Below, piece after piece: positions 22,278 to 34,274 of a DNA stretch of 64,000 nucleotides. The DNA lies in assembly GCA_029204225.1 (NCBI GenBank), contig CM055100.1, positions 10,746,349 to 10,810,348 on the forward strand, in the 5' to 3' direction. The stretch's first letter is position 1, and every line of letters starts with the position of its first letter. This stretch comes from Diphasiastrum complanatum (Eukaryota > Streptophyta > Lycopodiopsida > Lycopodiales > Lycopodiaceae). A program made the translations under genes and the position numbers. The notes under the pieces were generated by a model. It was given only the letters and a program-made list of their open reading frames with translations, did no database searches and was not told the DNA's origin.

Positions 22278-22962
22278 TGTAGGCTAATATTCCAAGGAAT
22301 ATTCTAGCCATCTTGCGGAACAACTTAAAAAATACTAGCAGGATAGAATTTAAATGCAGAACTTGCCTATCAAGTTTAGGATCTTACTTTATCCATAATG
22401 GCTCAGTTCTAAGTTTAAATTGTCATGGGCACTACACATAGATATGTATTTTCAAGTTATGTAAAGTTTAGTCACAAAGGCCTATTGAGGGTTTGTCCCA
22501 TGGCCCTAATGTGATTCAAAGTTAAGTTAGTCCCAAAGTCTCTTTTTGTAAGTGACCACCACTCCAAGTATATATAGGAGTGGAAGAGTCCATTTTCGAC
22601 AAGAACCTCATTTGCAATACATGCCTATCTTTTCTCTCTGAGTGTTCTCCCTTGTGTAGTTTCATGTATTGTGTTACTTCAAATTGTATTGTACATTATT
22701 TATCTGGCAACAGGTTAAGTTAATCTAGGCCCTCCATTCTCTAGTAGGGTAAGACTGAGAGGAGGAGATTTAGATTAGGGTTTCATCCTTTAGGTTAAGC
22801 CGTCATTTGTTAGTTGCTAAGGAGAGAAAAGAGAGAAGAGTCGATCTTACCTGATACTCACCCTATGCTCATAGTGCTCTTCCCATCCTCTTGATGGAGC
22901 CATAGCGTAGACTAGTTGGGAGACCGCCAATGCTAGGTGGAGCCATGGATGCAAAATGCACA
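22278..22962 (+). repeat. LTR of family E, plus strand
   Basis: Begins TGTAGGCTAATATTCC after a purine-rich stretch (GGAGGGGATAA). Contains a TATATATA box near 22569-22577. Matches 31741-32446 on the minus strand throughout. Right end placed by comparison. No target duplication seen. Confidence 0.8.
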
Positions 22963-23051
22963 ATGGTGTGGGATCTCATTTTTTAGTATGTTCCCACAAT
23001 TTTGAAAAAAATTTAGTCCACCAATTTGCGCTTGACACGGAGGTGGTGTAC

Positions 23052-23237
23052 ACACCATTGGCCAGTATGTGCACGACATCTGTCTTGCCACATCAGCATG
23101 TTTCAACACATGTTGCGCGACACGTGTCTAAATTTTTTGTGAGCACACCACCGGCCAATATGTGCACGACATCTGTCTCGCCACATCAGCATGTTTCAAC
23201 ACATGCTGCACGACACGTGTCTAAATTTTTTGTCAGC
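23052..23237. repeat. Two tandem copies of a 93-bp unit
   Basis: The GCACGACATC block recurs with a period of 93 bp (23071 and 23164), with few mismatches. Each unit has GCCACATCAGCATG and GACACGTGTCTA. The plus-strand reading frame across it is a by-product of the repeat. Confidence 0.85.
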
Positions 23238-23309
23238 CAACTGACACATGTCTGACGAAGGGTATGGCTCACATCTGGCCATGCATTGTCACGTTGGTCT
23301 TGGCCTCCC

Positions 23310-23414
<105 letters not shown>

Positions 23415-24057
23415 TCGCTCCCCACCCTCCCTGGCTCTCCTCTACATCGGCCTCCCTGGCTACTGTTGCTGCCTCTCCTCGCTGCTACCTCGCTCGCTGT
23501 TGCTGTCTTTTCTCTCCGCTCTCTCCTCTCTCTCCGCTGGAGCTACTCTCCTCTCGCTGCTTGTCCTTGCTCGCTTCTGTCTTTCCTCCTCTCTCTCTCC
23601 TCTCTCTCCCCTGGGGCCTACTCTCCTCTCGCTGCCCCGCTCTCGCTCGTTGCTGCCTCTCCTCCCTTCTACCATCTTTTGGGCCCTCTCTCTCTCTCTC
23701 CCTCTGTGTTTGTTCTCTCTCTCGCTCTCATTCATTTTGTGTTTGTTGTATTCGTTATCTCTCTCCCTCATTCATTCTGTGTTTGTTCTCTGTCTATTAA
23801 ATGTGCATGAATTTTCCTTGCAAAATTAGCTTTCCTATGATCTGCTATATGCTTCGATTCAACATGTTTGTGCAAGCATATAATTTTTGAAAATATTATA
23901 AGCCAATATGTTCAATATGTTTATGGTTGTGTATATGTGGGCATTTTGGTGTATTATGCTCTCTTTCCATTTTTATTTCTACTTTGAGATATTTACTACT
24001 ACTACATTTGCAATCCATAAGGTTGGGTTGTACATATTGATTCATCTTCTATTACTC

Positions 24058-25118
24058 CAGATGGCATTCGTGGTCAGTTTACATGGACAATTTTTTATCT
24101 CTTCACATTGGACATCCCTAGTGGTTTCTTCAATGTTTTTGTTATGGCATTCTGTAGCCATAACATTATATTCATACCAATGGAAGCCATCTTCCACACA
24201 ACATTGCACACACTGCTTTTGTGGTACAAGATATTTAGGATTATATTATTAAACCATTCTACATCAAGAGATCTACCTACAACTTTGTATGACATGTGAA
24301 GATTTTATAAATCACTAAGATCCAAAAACATCTATTGATCTTTGGTATAAAAGACAACACAATTAGCACCATTGGCAATGTAAAATATCAATATCTACTT
24401 AATGAAAGAGATGCAAACTCAATAAGATATTGATCAAACATCAAACATATCATAAAATGAAATTGTTGTCCATACAAAAACAATAAGTTACTGTATTTCA
24501 CGTGTGTGAACCCAATGAACCATTAATCAAAGCATTCTTTACACAAGATTGTAAGAATCATCACTATAGTGCACCAATGGATAGATGACACTCATGTATA
24601 AGCATGAAATGAGATAGGGGAGACAAGATCATCCTCTTCCCACGTGTGTACATCTATTTATAACAGGTCCATGCCTCATTAATGAGCTTGGTTTCTCTTC
24701 ATAAAAACTTCTAGATCAAAAACCCTATTACCATATGAACTAGATTCAATGTATCTAACATTCAAATTTGAATGTGTCCAAACTCGACTTTATACTTTCT
24801 CTCACTTTTTAAAAGTGGTAATTTCAAATGTACTTAGGCTATAAATAACTTCATAAAGTTTATCTCTAAGTATATGCATATTGGCCTAAATTGCCAAATA
24901 ATTAACATAGACCAAAATAGATCAAACTAGTTGACAATTTCTCACATGACACCTATAAGCTTTACTGAATTACCTTCCACCGGTTTCACATGGTATTCAT
25001 AGTCAATTTATATGGACAACTATGTATCTTTTCACATTGGACACCCCTAGTGGTTACTTCAGCATAATTGTTATGGCATTCTTAGCCATAATGATCTATT
25101 CAAATCATTAGAGGCCAT
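24058..25118 (+). repeat. Duplicated unknown repeat K split by a solo LTR
   Basis: 24058-24185 and 24991-25118 are diverged copies (shared blocks such as TTCACATTGGACA, CCTAGTGGTT and TGTTATGGCATTC). The stretch 24190-24260 also matches the minus strand near 21360-21430 (CCACACAACATTGCA, AAGATATTTAGGATT). The family is unrecognised and has no clear termini. The solo B LTR at 24295-24946 interrupts it. Confidence 0.5.
24295..24946 (-). mobile_element. Solo LTR of family B with target duplication
   Basis: 652 bp with TG...CA ends, flanked by TGACA at 24290-24294 and 24947-24951. It carries a changed G-box (TTCACGTGTGTGAA near 24497). No internal region, so it arose by LTR-LTR recombination. 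Confidence 0.88.
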
Positions 25119-25237
25119 GTTTCTATGGTAAATCTAGCTTTACAATGCAAGCTTTACTTCTGGCACCATTGGTGCCAGCATTGTCCTCGGTGCCAGCAGA
25201 GCCACTGCTTCTCCTGTCGCCACCTGAGTCGGCACCA

Positions 25238-25265
25238 CTGTGACCAGGATCTAGCCGGCACCAAG
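25238..25265 (-). other. Primer-binding-like site next to LTR F1
   Basis: On the minus strand reads CTTGGTGCCGGCTAG directly after the LTR-like sequence. The F2 copy reads TTGGCGCCGACTGG. TTGGCGCC is the start of primer sites used by plant gypsy elements of the Tat/Athila type. Homology between F1 and F2 continues about 20 bp past this site and then stops. Confidence 0.5.
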
Positions 25266-25696
25266 TTCCTATGGCTGAAAAACTTTGATCAGTTCTAGCG
25301 AAGTCGGATCGATGTGCAATCACCTCACACTATCTAGGCATGATTAAAGGAAGTATGGGAATCAATAGATTATAGAGAGAGAAGCTGACTTTCTAGAGAG
25401 AGAAAACATGCTTTACTAGCTTGGGCAGAGCACTTGGTATGAGGGGAGGTGGCAAATCCCACCAGAACTATAGGGGAATGCGGGTTGTGACTCAGGGCGA
25501 GCTCCAACCAAGTCTCAACTTTCCTTGCTGGACTGTTGTCTTGGCACCTGCTTTGGCATGCCAGCACCCCGGAGACTAGGGTCAATCACACACTTGAAAT
25601 GTAACCTTCTCATATTTATTAATAAAGTGGGATTTTCCTCAAACTAAGTTTGATTACCTTCTGGATTTCAGTAATCGGTAAAAGCACCAGTTGTAA
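25266..25696 (-). repeat. LTR-like repeat F1, minus strand
   Basis: About 430 bp, matching 26748-27170 in the same orientation with about 10 percent differences by eye and small indels. Includes the shared blocks ATCTAGGCATGATTAAAGGAAG, shortened here, and ATTAATAAAGTG. Termini are approximate. Confidence 0.65.
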
Positions 25697-25735
25697 AGCG
25701 GTATGTTGTCGGGACCATTCGGTCTAGGAACTGGT

Positions 25736-26136
25736 TGTCTTCATATCTATCGTGGCTTGTGGAAAGTTACCTGTTTATGGCTGTCCAGTCTGGCATGGTG
25801 CTAGGTTGGCTTCCAGCGCTCATGACACAGTCTGATGTAAGTATGATAGACGAGTTGCTTGAATGCATGTTACTCGTTTGTAATGAAGCTTCGAGTTAGT
25901 TAAGTTTGATGTATGTCGGGCGGCTTGCTTGGAGGGAAGTCACCCACATCGAGACCCCCGGTCTGGCATGGAGCCAGGTTGGATCTCAGTGTTGGTTTTC
26001 CGAACTTCAAGTTGGCTAAGTCTGATCGTTGTTGGCAAGCTGGTTGTTTGTATGTCAAGTGGGTTCGGTCGGCAAGAGTTGAAAGCCGGGAAGCTAAGTT
26101 GTAGTTCCCGGGTCCCTTTGGGATGCCTGCGCTACA
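25736..26136 (+). repeat. LTR of family H, plus strand
   Basis: From TGTCTTCATAT to GCGCTACA. Followed two bases later by a primer-binding-like sequence, which supports its being a 5' LTR rather than a random repeat. Confidence 0.72.
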
Positions 26137-26138
26137 TG

Positions 26139-26150
26139 TGGTATTAGAGC
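26139..26150 (+). other. Primer-binding-like site after LTR H
   Basis: TGGTATTAGAGC differs from the copia tRNA-Met site TGGTATCAGAGC at one base (C to T). Confidence 0.7.
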
Positions 26151-26223
26151 CGACTGGCTGGTCAGCTATGCGGATCTCACGGAGGCCATTGTTTGGGGTT
26201 CATCAGGACAACTGTTGTGCAAT

Positions 26224-26690
26224 GTGCTGCCCATAGTGTGAGCATGGGTGCGCCCAAGGTCGAGGTGGTCAACAAAACGGGGGACTTGATGAGTCAAGGT
26301 GCTGCCCTTGAGGTGTAAGCACGGTCAGTTATCGCGGTTCGGGCCTGACGCAGTTTGCACGTAGGACAGATGAGTCAAAGTGTTGCCTAGGTAGGTGAAA
26401 GCACGGTCTATGCCTTGTGGGGTGCGGGGTGACATATTTAAAATAGTTGCCGATCGTTTAGCTATAAGGGAGATATGGTGGGGTGTTACTAAGACAATGT
26501 GCTGCTTAATTGTGAAAGCACGGGTGCGTCCACGGTCGGGGTGGTCGACTGAACGGGGGACTTGATGAGTCAAGGTGCTGCCCTTGAGGTGTAAGCACGG
26601 TCAGTTTCCGTGGTTTAGGCCTGGCGCTATCTGCACGTAGGACAGATGAAGTAGGGTGCTGCCATTAGGCTGATGAAAGCATGGTCTGTG
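26224..26690 (+). repeat. 276-bp tandem repeat with phased GTGCT/AGCAC hairpins
   Basis: Two units with a 276-bp period (ACTTGATGAGTCAAGG at 26284 and 26560). Each unit has three short inverted pairs GTGCT...AGCAC with 13-17 bp loops, beginning at 26224, 26299, 26380, 26499, 26575 and 26656. It lies just downstream of an LTR and primer site, where retroelement leaders sit. No coding potential. Confidence 0.75.
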
Positions 26691-26747
26691 CCTTGTTCCC
26701 GGTGCCACTCCCGACGCCACTGTGACCAGAATCCAGTCGGCGCCAAG

Positions 26748-27170
26748 TTCTTATGCCTAAAAAACTTTGATCGGTTCTAGCGAAGTCCAAAGAGCTCGGA
26801 TCAATGTGAAATCACCTCACACGATCTAGGCATGATTAAAGGAAGCCTGGAGATCAATAAATTCTAGAGAGAGAAAATGTGCTTTACCAGCTTGGGTAGA
26901 GCACTTGGTATGAGAGGAGGTGGCGAATCTCACCAGAACTATAGGGGAATGCGGGTTGTGACTCAGGGTGAGCTCCAACCAAGTCTCAACTTCCCTTGCT
27001 GGAATATGGTCCTAGCGCCCGCCTTGGCATGCCAGCGCTCCGAAGACTAGGGTCGGTCACACACTTGAAATGTAACCTTCTCATATTCATTAATAAAGTG
27101 AGATTTTTCTCAAACTGACTCTGATTACCTTCTAGGTTTCAATGTTTGGTAAAAGCGTCAGTTGTAAGGC
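26748..27170 (-). repeat. LTR-like repeat F2, minus strand
   Basis: Second copy of F1, followed on its minus-strand 3' side (26741-26720) by TTGGCGCCGACTGG. The stretch 27171-27590 holds two short direct repeats (GCCAACGGTATGTCGTCGG type) and nothing else recognised. Confidence 0.65.
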
Positions 27171-27589
27171 CGCTTCAAATCTTTTTGATCTAGCACTTAG
27201 CCGAGGGTTGTATCCCGGGACGCCAACGGTATGTCGTCGGGACCGTTTGGTTCGGGATGCCAACGATATGTTGTCGAGACCATTCGGAGTTTGAGAGCTC
27301 TTCAAGCAGTCACGAATGTATAGAGGTGTGTATGGCCTCAATTTTTTTTTTTTTTGGTTCATTTGAATGATCAACAATTTGTTAACTTGTCGATTTTTTT
27401 TGGGACTTAAGACATGGCTCGTAATCATTGTTGAGAACCTCTAACATCCTTGAGTTTGTTGCTTCAAGTGCCGAACCATATCAATGGTATGCTGCATATG
27501 TCATAGATTTGTCATATTTGGATCGGAAGCAACTATGTATCCATGGATGACAAAAGAATCAGTAAGACTAGACAAGCCTAGACACATCT

Positions 27590-28760
27590 AATACTACTAA
27601 GTTTGGTAAGGTGCAAATGGATCAACTTGATGAGCAGGCACACTAGTATCTTCTATATAATACATCGCTGGGTCTATGTAGTCGGGATCAACTTGGTTGA
27701 TAGATGATGTAGCAATATGTTGACTCTCTACAAAAGGTTGTTGTTTTGGATGGGGAGCGATTGGCCTTGGATAGGAAGACTCGGGTGAGAATGTAAAAGT
27801 GGTGTAGAATGGTTCATAGAACCCCAGAGGATCGAGGTTGATGAAAACCTGGGCCTATTGGCCTTGGTTGGTATTGTCCTAGCCTCTGTGCGGATGCCTG
27901 TGGATTGTAATTTGGTGCGTAATTCGTAGGTCCAAGTGGTCTATACGGATGGTACATTGGTCTTGGTGCCTATTGATAGTACGTTCTTGCATGTGGGCAC
28001 TCCTTGGTAGCATGGCATGAGCACACACCCCCACCACATATTTTCATGGATAGGACAAGTCTTTTTGGCCACATCCTTTAGCAATTTTTTGGAACTCTAA
28101 GGTCAACTTCTCCATTTGTGCTTGGTGTGCCCATTGCCAACCTTCTAGATGTTGAAGGATATCGACTGTGCTGGTTGAGGCGGATTTTTCAATACGTGAA
28201 GTCTCGTGTTTAGCTAGCCCCTCACCTTTTTTCTCGCGATAATCGCATTCCTCGTCAGACCCTTCATCTTCTTCACGGATGGAGTCATCCATCGCGTCTT
28301 TCAATTGCTCATACGAGTCTACGGGTTTCAATTCTCTCTTGATGCCCTTGGGTAAACTGACTAAAAAAAGTTTAATGGCCATTTTTTCGGTGATTTTATT
28401 GTCGCACTCTATCTTGAGACGTTTAAAATGCTCAATATAGCACTCTTTGCTCCGCATTTTAATTTGAGTCAATTAGATGAAAGGGCTTTGAGTGAGCTTG
28501 GAGGGTTTAAACCTTGTGGTGAGAGCTTTTTCTATGGTTTCCCATGACTCGATATTCGGGCTCTCTAGATTTAAATACTTGTAGAACCATTAGGAACAGT
28601 CTTAACTTTTCAGTGTCCGAGCTGTCTCCATAGAACTTACAAGCATTGTGGAAGTCTTGAAGGAAACAAACTAGGTCTGAGTCCCCATCATACTTTGGTG
28701 TATCGATTCACAGAATCCTTTTCGTCACTTGCGGAGGCTATTGATTTACACTTGTTGCCA
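27590..28760 (-). pseudogene. Gypsy-type gag remnant with zinc knuckle
   Basis: Read from 28760 downward: MATSVNQ..., the gag block IDTPKYDGDSDL with FLQDFHNACKFYGDSSDTEKL, then after frame breaks KMRSKECYIEHFKRLKIECD and MAIKLFLVSLPKGIK (open 28472-28044), a Cys/His cluster near 28030 (CGGGVCSCHATKECPH), and a Pro/Tyr/Gln-rich tail to about 27640. In-frame stops near 28735, 28500 and 27980 and frameshifts make it inactive. The fold is that of a retrotransposon gag with a terminal nucleic-acid-binding knuckle. Pol is not attached. Confidence 0.7.
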
Positions 28761-29289
28761 TTGTGATCTAGCATATATTCTATGCACTTAGGTGATGGGT
28801 GATGGATGTTGATATCGACAGATTTGACAAACTTATCATGACGGATCTATGGCTTTCTACTAGGACACTTCTAGAGGTGCCTAAGGCTATCAAACCAGAT
28901 TCATCATGATAGGATTGTCGGCGATGGAAGATGGATATGTATAATCCTAGGTGCAATGTGCATCTACAAGAGCTCAGATTTTCTTGAGTGGAACCATATG
29001 ATGTTGATCTTAGAGAATTTTACTAAGTTTCAAGTGCTTGAAATTATGGGGCTTCATTGTGATCACAAGTGAACCTCTCTGGATAGAATTCGCATGCATG
29101 TCTGGGAACTCGCACAAGTCCAAATCTTGCCAAAAATAGGCTATGTGAGTACTAGATAGTTCTATCTTGGAAAAGATCAAAGATTTTGCACTTGAAGGTA
29201 TTTCTACAGGTTTTGTTTTGTTTTTTTGTTTTTTTAACCTCATCTAGGAGTTTTTGAGCACTCTCATAGTTGAGAAGGGTTTGTGCGAA

Positions 29290-30130
29290 TTCCAGGGAAT
29301 GACTTACATAGCTCAAAAATGACTCGCAAAATTCAAAAAATGACATGCACAACTCAAAAAATGACTCACACAACAAACTTCTGAGGGTTTATGCACTCAC
29401 ACAACATATAGTAAGCACTCGCACACTCGAACTCGTACACCTGCTTCTAGGCTTAGGAACAGATGGACGAATGTCAAAAAGCGGGTGAAAAACAGATTCA
29501 CTAGCTGAAAGACCAGGAAGAAGTCAACCTACTCGCATAGGGTGAGCGATGCAAAAAACAAGTCAAAATGACTCGTACAGATCTAAATAAGGCAAAAAAA
29601 CAAGTTAAATGACTCGCACAGATCTGAATGATGCAAAAAAGAAGTCAAAATGATTCACACAGATAGGGTGAAAAATGACTCGCACACGGGAACTTACTTA
29701 CTCGCACACAGTGAAATATGACTCGCAGACAGGGTGAAAAATGACTCGCACAAGGGAACGATGCAAAAAACAAGTAAAAAATGACTCGCACACCTGATTG
29801 AAGGTTGAGTAATTCACACAACAAACCGTGAAGTGTAGAGGTAATGACTCAGAAATGACTCGCACAACACCTCTTGTGAAGACTCGCACAACAAACCTTG
29901 AAGTGTAGAGGTAATGACACAGAATTTGACAAAAATGACTCGCACACCTCAAAAATGACTCGCACAACAAACAATTGTAGAGGTAATGACTCAGAAATGA
30001 CTTGCACAACACCTCTTGTGAAGACTCTCACAACAGACCTTGAAGTGTAGAGGTACTCGCTCATAGAACTAAAGAAGACAAAAAACCTCTTGAAATGACT
30101 CGCACAACTGACTGAAGGTTGAGGGACTCG
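29290..30130. repeat. Minisatellite built on AATGACTCGCACA
   Basis: More than twenty imperfect copies of the core ACTCGCAC, many as AATGACTCGCACA, spaced irregularly (15-60 bp). A larger unit containing GTGTAGAGGTAATGACTCAGAAATGACT appears three times near 29835-30055, quoted here only in part by its core. Minus-strand frames with repeated Cys-Glu-Ser-Phe are by-products. The flank 28770-29290 has no gene. 30131-31740 is AT-rich with no supported gene; it holds a small direct repeat at about 31442-31480 and a duplicated GGCGAGTAGTGTA block near 30347 and 30604. Confidence 0.8.
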
Positions 30131-31740
30131 CTCACAGATCGGAAGAAGACAAAAAACACCTTTTTGGACCCGCGAACAAGGAAAAGTGGTTGGGCGAGTG
30201 GTTTCTAGACCTAAAATCTGTCTGAAACGAGGTTTGATGCCTTTTTCTACAAAAAAGACGGGAAAAGGGTGAAGATGTTGCAATGGGCCTTCTGGTACTC
30301 GCCCACCTGCAAACAATGGATCTTAGCATGATGTGTTTTGTGGGTTGGCCGAGTAGTGTACGTAGCAGATGGGTCGGTTTTTTTTCTGTAGTTCATTGCA
30401 TGTTCCATCAGCAGTAATAACGAAGTTCAAGCAAGTGTAGGGAGCTCAAATTAGACTGCACGTAAGATTTAAGTGGTCTTTGAGTGGACTGATGTAATCT
30501 GTAAGATCAGAATGCTGGCTTTCAGTTTTATGGTATTGGAAGCATGATCCTTCCTCACATATCTTGTTGAAAATGGTAGAAAGGAAAAAGCAATTTGGGG
30601 CTGGGCGAGTAGTGTAGACCTGCTGCACGAGTGGGCCGGCCTCTCTTTCCTATTACACTTCTTACATTTCTACAGGGTCCGTGCACCGGGTGGAGGAGCA
30701 CGCCTCTACAGCACGCATGGAGGAGGGCGCGCCATCATTTTTGAAAGCTATCTCAAGATCCAAAAAAAATTAGTTAGCGTTTGTGGTACAAGGAAAAATG
30801 TGTCTAGAAAAAAAGCAAATCATGCTTTTCTTTTTGTTCCCTGCAACCAGAACTAGAAGTATGGCTAAGAAAACAGATCACTAGAGCTTTATTCTAGTTT
30901 CTTATCATCCCACCTACCAACCAAAAAGTTCAGTTAGCAGTTCGTGGTACAAGCAAAAACGTCTATGAGGTTTCTTGTCAAGAAAAAGATGGATCTGTTG
31001 GATCTAATCGCATCTATTCTGGCTGCTACCCGTCGCTCTTCCTTCTTGCCTCAATATGCGCGCCCCTTGTTCACATGCCTCCAGCTTAAGTCCTTTAAGT
31101 ATTTACATAGTAGCTGATTTCCATATTTTCTAAAAAAAAATCATTCGATCGGTGAGCATTTGCAGGTAATTATAGTTGACCTCAAAAGCTCTTTCGTTCA
31201 TGTAATTTCCATTTGATTGCAGACCACACTAGCAGGAGGCAGATTCACCGACAGAACCATACTGCGTAAACAGTCGTCTCAACTTATTCATAGCAATCTG
31301 AATTAGTGATCCGAATCATTGCTCTCAAGGATGACCTAAAACTGATAGCAGAGTCGGCTGCACAACCTGTACAGTCCATATCCTTTGGAACTGGGACTCT
31401 TCTGATGCAAATAACTCAGATTATACTCACACATCCTAAGGACATCAAATTTGATAGCATTACATCAAATTTGATAGCATTTCAGAGAACACTGCATAAA
31501 GAATCACGAAAATAATACTATCTAATCTCAAAAAACTATTTCCTTGAGCTGTTGTCCTGCAAAAGAACACGTTTGGGCAACAAAGGACAAAAAGAAAACA
31601 AAGATTAAACACTAAATAAAGACGTACTTGGCTTTGAACATACAAAACAAAACACTACAAAATAGAACTTTTACACTACAAAAGCAAGAAATCAAGCAAA
31701 AAGCATGAAAAAAGAGCAAAAAAAGTGACAAGGGTGCCAA

Positions 31741-32446
31741 TGTTGTACATTTCGCATCCCTCGTTGGCTATGGCTCCATCTAGCATGACTATGGCGGTCT
31801 CTCAACTAGTATACGCTATGGCTTCTCCAACTAGCTTGAGCAAGAGGATGGGAAGAGCACTATGATCATAGGGTGAGTATCAGGTAAGATCCACTCTTCT
31901 CTTTTTTCTCTCCTTAGCAACTAACAAATGACGGCTTAACCTAAAGGATAAAACCCTAATCTAAATCTCCTCCTCTAAGGCTTACCCTACTAGAGAATGG
32001 AGGGCCTAGATTAACTTAACCTGTTGCCAGATAATGTACAATACAATGTGAAGTAACACAATACATGAAACCACACAAGGGAGAACACTCAGAGAGAAAA
32101 GATAGGCATGTATTACAAATGAGGATCTTGTTGAAAATGAACTCTTCCACTCCTATATATACTTGGAGTGGTGGTCACTTACAAAAAGGCACTATGGGAC
32201 TAACTTAACTTCATTGGGGCCATGGGACAAACCCCCAATAGGCCTTTGTGACTAACTTTTACATAGCTTGAAATTATATATCTATGTATAGTGCCCATGA
32301 CAATTTAAACTTAGAATTGAGCCATTACGAATAAAGTAAAAGCCTAAACTTGATGGGCAAGTTACTGCGTTTAAATTCTATCCTGCTTGTGTTTTTAAAT
32401 ATGTTCCGTAAGATGGCTAGAATATTCCTTGGAATATCAACCTACA
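31741..32446 (-). repeat. LTR of family E, minus strand
   Basis: 706 bp, inverted copy of 22278-22962. In its own orientation it starts TGTAGGTTGATATTCC and ends ACAACA, followed by TTGGCACCC, a possible primer site of unfamiliar type. A TATATATA box lies near 32154. No target duplication visible. Confidence 0.8.
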
Positions 32447-32741
32447 CACACCCATCTATATTCCAAGTTTGCATGTAAAACGAGTAGTTTCCCTCTCCAT
32501 AGTGAAGAACAGTACGTGTGCTACAATGAAGAGAATAGTAGCGTTGATGAAGCCAACATATAGAGAATTATGTCGAAACAATATGCTTGCTCTAAGTTTG
32601 ATTGTTGTATAAAAATTGCACATCACATTTGTAGTGCATATTTGTTGAGTCATTTGTAGTACGAGATTGTCGCCGGGAGTGTCAACCTCACCTTCATCTG
32701 CATACCACAAAGAGAGAGAAGGCAGGAGAGAGAATGCGGGA

Positions 32742-32745
<4 letters not shown>

Positions 32746-32803
<58 letters not shown>
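32746..32803. repeat. (GA)n microsatellite
   Basis: 29 GA units within a longer purine-rich tract from about 32710. The flanks 32447-32745 and 32804-33506 contain no gene I can support. Confidence 0.95.
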
Positions 32804-32806
<3 letters not shown>

Positions 32807-33909
32807 ATCCAGCAGAGTTTTATTAGGAGAATAGAGAAGATATGAATGTAATGGCTCCCTTTTATAGATTTGAGAGGTGAGCCTCCTTCAACCTGATTTA
32901 CTATTGAAGTCCCATCAAGATCATGATATTGACCATCAAATCACTTTGTGTTTCTTGAGAACAAATCGTGTTTCTCAACATAGGAACTTTACAAAAGCTA
33001 AGTTTAAACTAATTTATTTAATTACTAATTGTGCTCCATGGCACTTATTAGTCTAAGGCCCACCAATGTTGGACTTACACTCATAGGATCTCAATTGGTC
33101 GTCTGTTTCTAATACTTTCAACTCTCTACATGTAGTATTCGGGCTTACTGCAGGAGCCTCTTGCCATATTTTATAATATTCCATGTCGTTCCCATAATCG
33201 GGCAACATCTTTCTGCTGCCAAACAGGTGGCAGAGTCCCATGGCACTGCCTTTGATTGTTCCTTGGGATGGTAACATTTGGTGATGGTGAGTCATTGGTG
33301 TTGTTAAAATTGTAGAGAGCATGGGTATATATAGATATAAATTTTTGTTGTGCTCCAGGAAAAGCGTAGATATGAGTTCACTTATGTAAAACTTGAGGCT
33401 TTATTTGATGATGATCAACAAGAACATGGGCTTGCCAGATTTTTAATAATAACCATGTGGATCTAGTGGCCATTCATGATAACCTTGTTCATCAACAAAT
33501 GGGTGGTGTGAAAGATTTCAGATCATCCAAGATCCAAATCCATGTCCTTGATCTTTGGTTAAAAAAGAGCAAACCAACAATCCTGCCAAATTAATGTAGA
33601 AAAATAAGCATCTACATACAAAATGAGATGGAAACTCTAAGAGATACTGATTAAACATGAACCAAAACGTAAAATATAGTTGATGTCTGTACGATTACAG
33701 TACCTTATTGTATTTTGCACGTGTGGAACCGAAAATAGCAATAAATGATCATTCTACATATAGAATTGCAAGATAACATCATGAGAGTGCACCAATGAGT
33801 AGTAGAACCCAAAGAGAACCATGTATAATGATGAAATGAGAGAGAGAATAGAGAAGATCCCTTTTTCCATGAGTTACAACAATATATAACAGGTCCAAAC
33901 CCTACTTTA

Positions 33910-34046
33910 AAACAACTTTGGAGGATAGGGGCATGCTTGCTACCACATTGAACATTAGTGTTTGGGCGGTAGTTGTTGCATTGGGTAGCGAGGGTAGTCA
34001 TTGGCCAAGTAGTGCGACAATATGCCAAGGCAGTCACTGCCAGAGA

Positions 34047-34119
<73 letters not shown>
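33910..34119. repeat. Insertion in the B2 3' LTR with GA/A-rich run
   Basis: About 130 bp of foreign sequence (33910-34040) followed by an imperfect (GA)n and poly-A/GA tract (34042-34119) replaces part of the LTR. The Arg/Glu-rich frames across the run are artefacts. Confidence 0.7.
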
Positions 34120-34121
<2 letters not shown>

Positions 34122-34274
34122 ACCAACGTTTTTAGACTTTCAAAAAGTGCTTATTGAATGTATTCTAAACTAATATAACTTCAAAAAGTTTATCTCTAAG
34201 TCTAAAATGAGTTTTGGCCTCAATTGACAATTTACCAAAATATGACTAAACTTGTTGAAATCTCTCACACTCCC

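Noticed and set aside
24095-24299. Membrane-like ORFs on both strands
   Set aside because: They cover a repeat whose second copy (24991-25118) does not keep the frame.
29290-30130. Possible CRISPR-like array
   Set aside because: Repeats are short, imperfect and irregularly spaced with no unique spacers of constant length; eukaryotic context.
29698-30316. Cys/Ser/Phe-rich minus-strand ORFs
   Set aside because: Translation of the ACTCGCAC minisatellite; the periodic residues follow the repeat.
33053-33322. 89-residue minus-strand ORF
   Set aside because: Composition is plausible, but no domain, splice partner or homologous copy in the window supports it.
33918-34173. Two overlapping Glu/Arg/Lys-rich ORFs
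   Set aside because: Derived from the GA/poly-A tract inserted in the B2 LTR.
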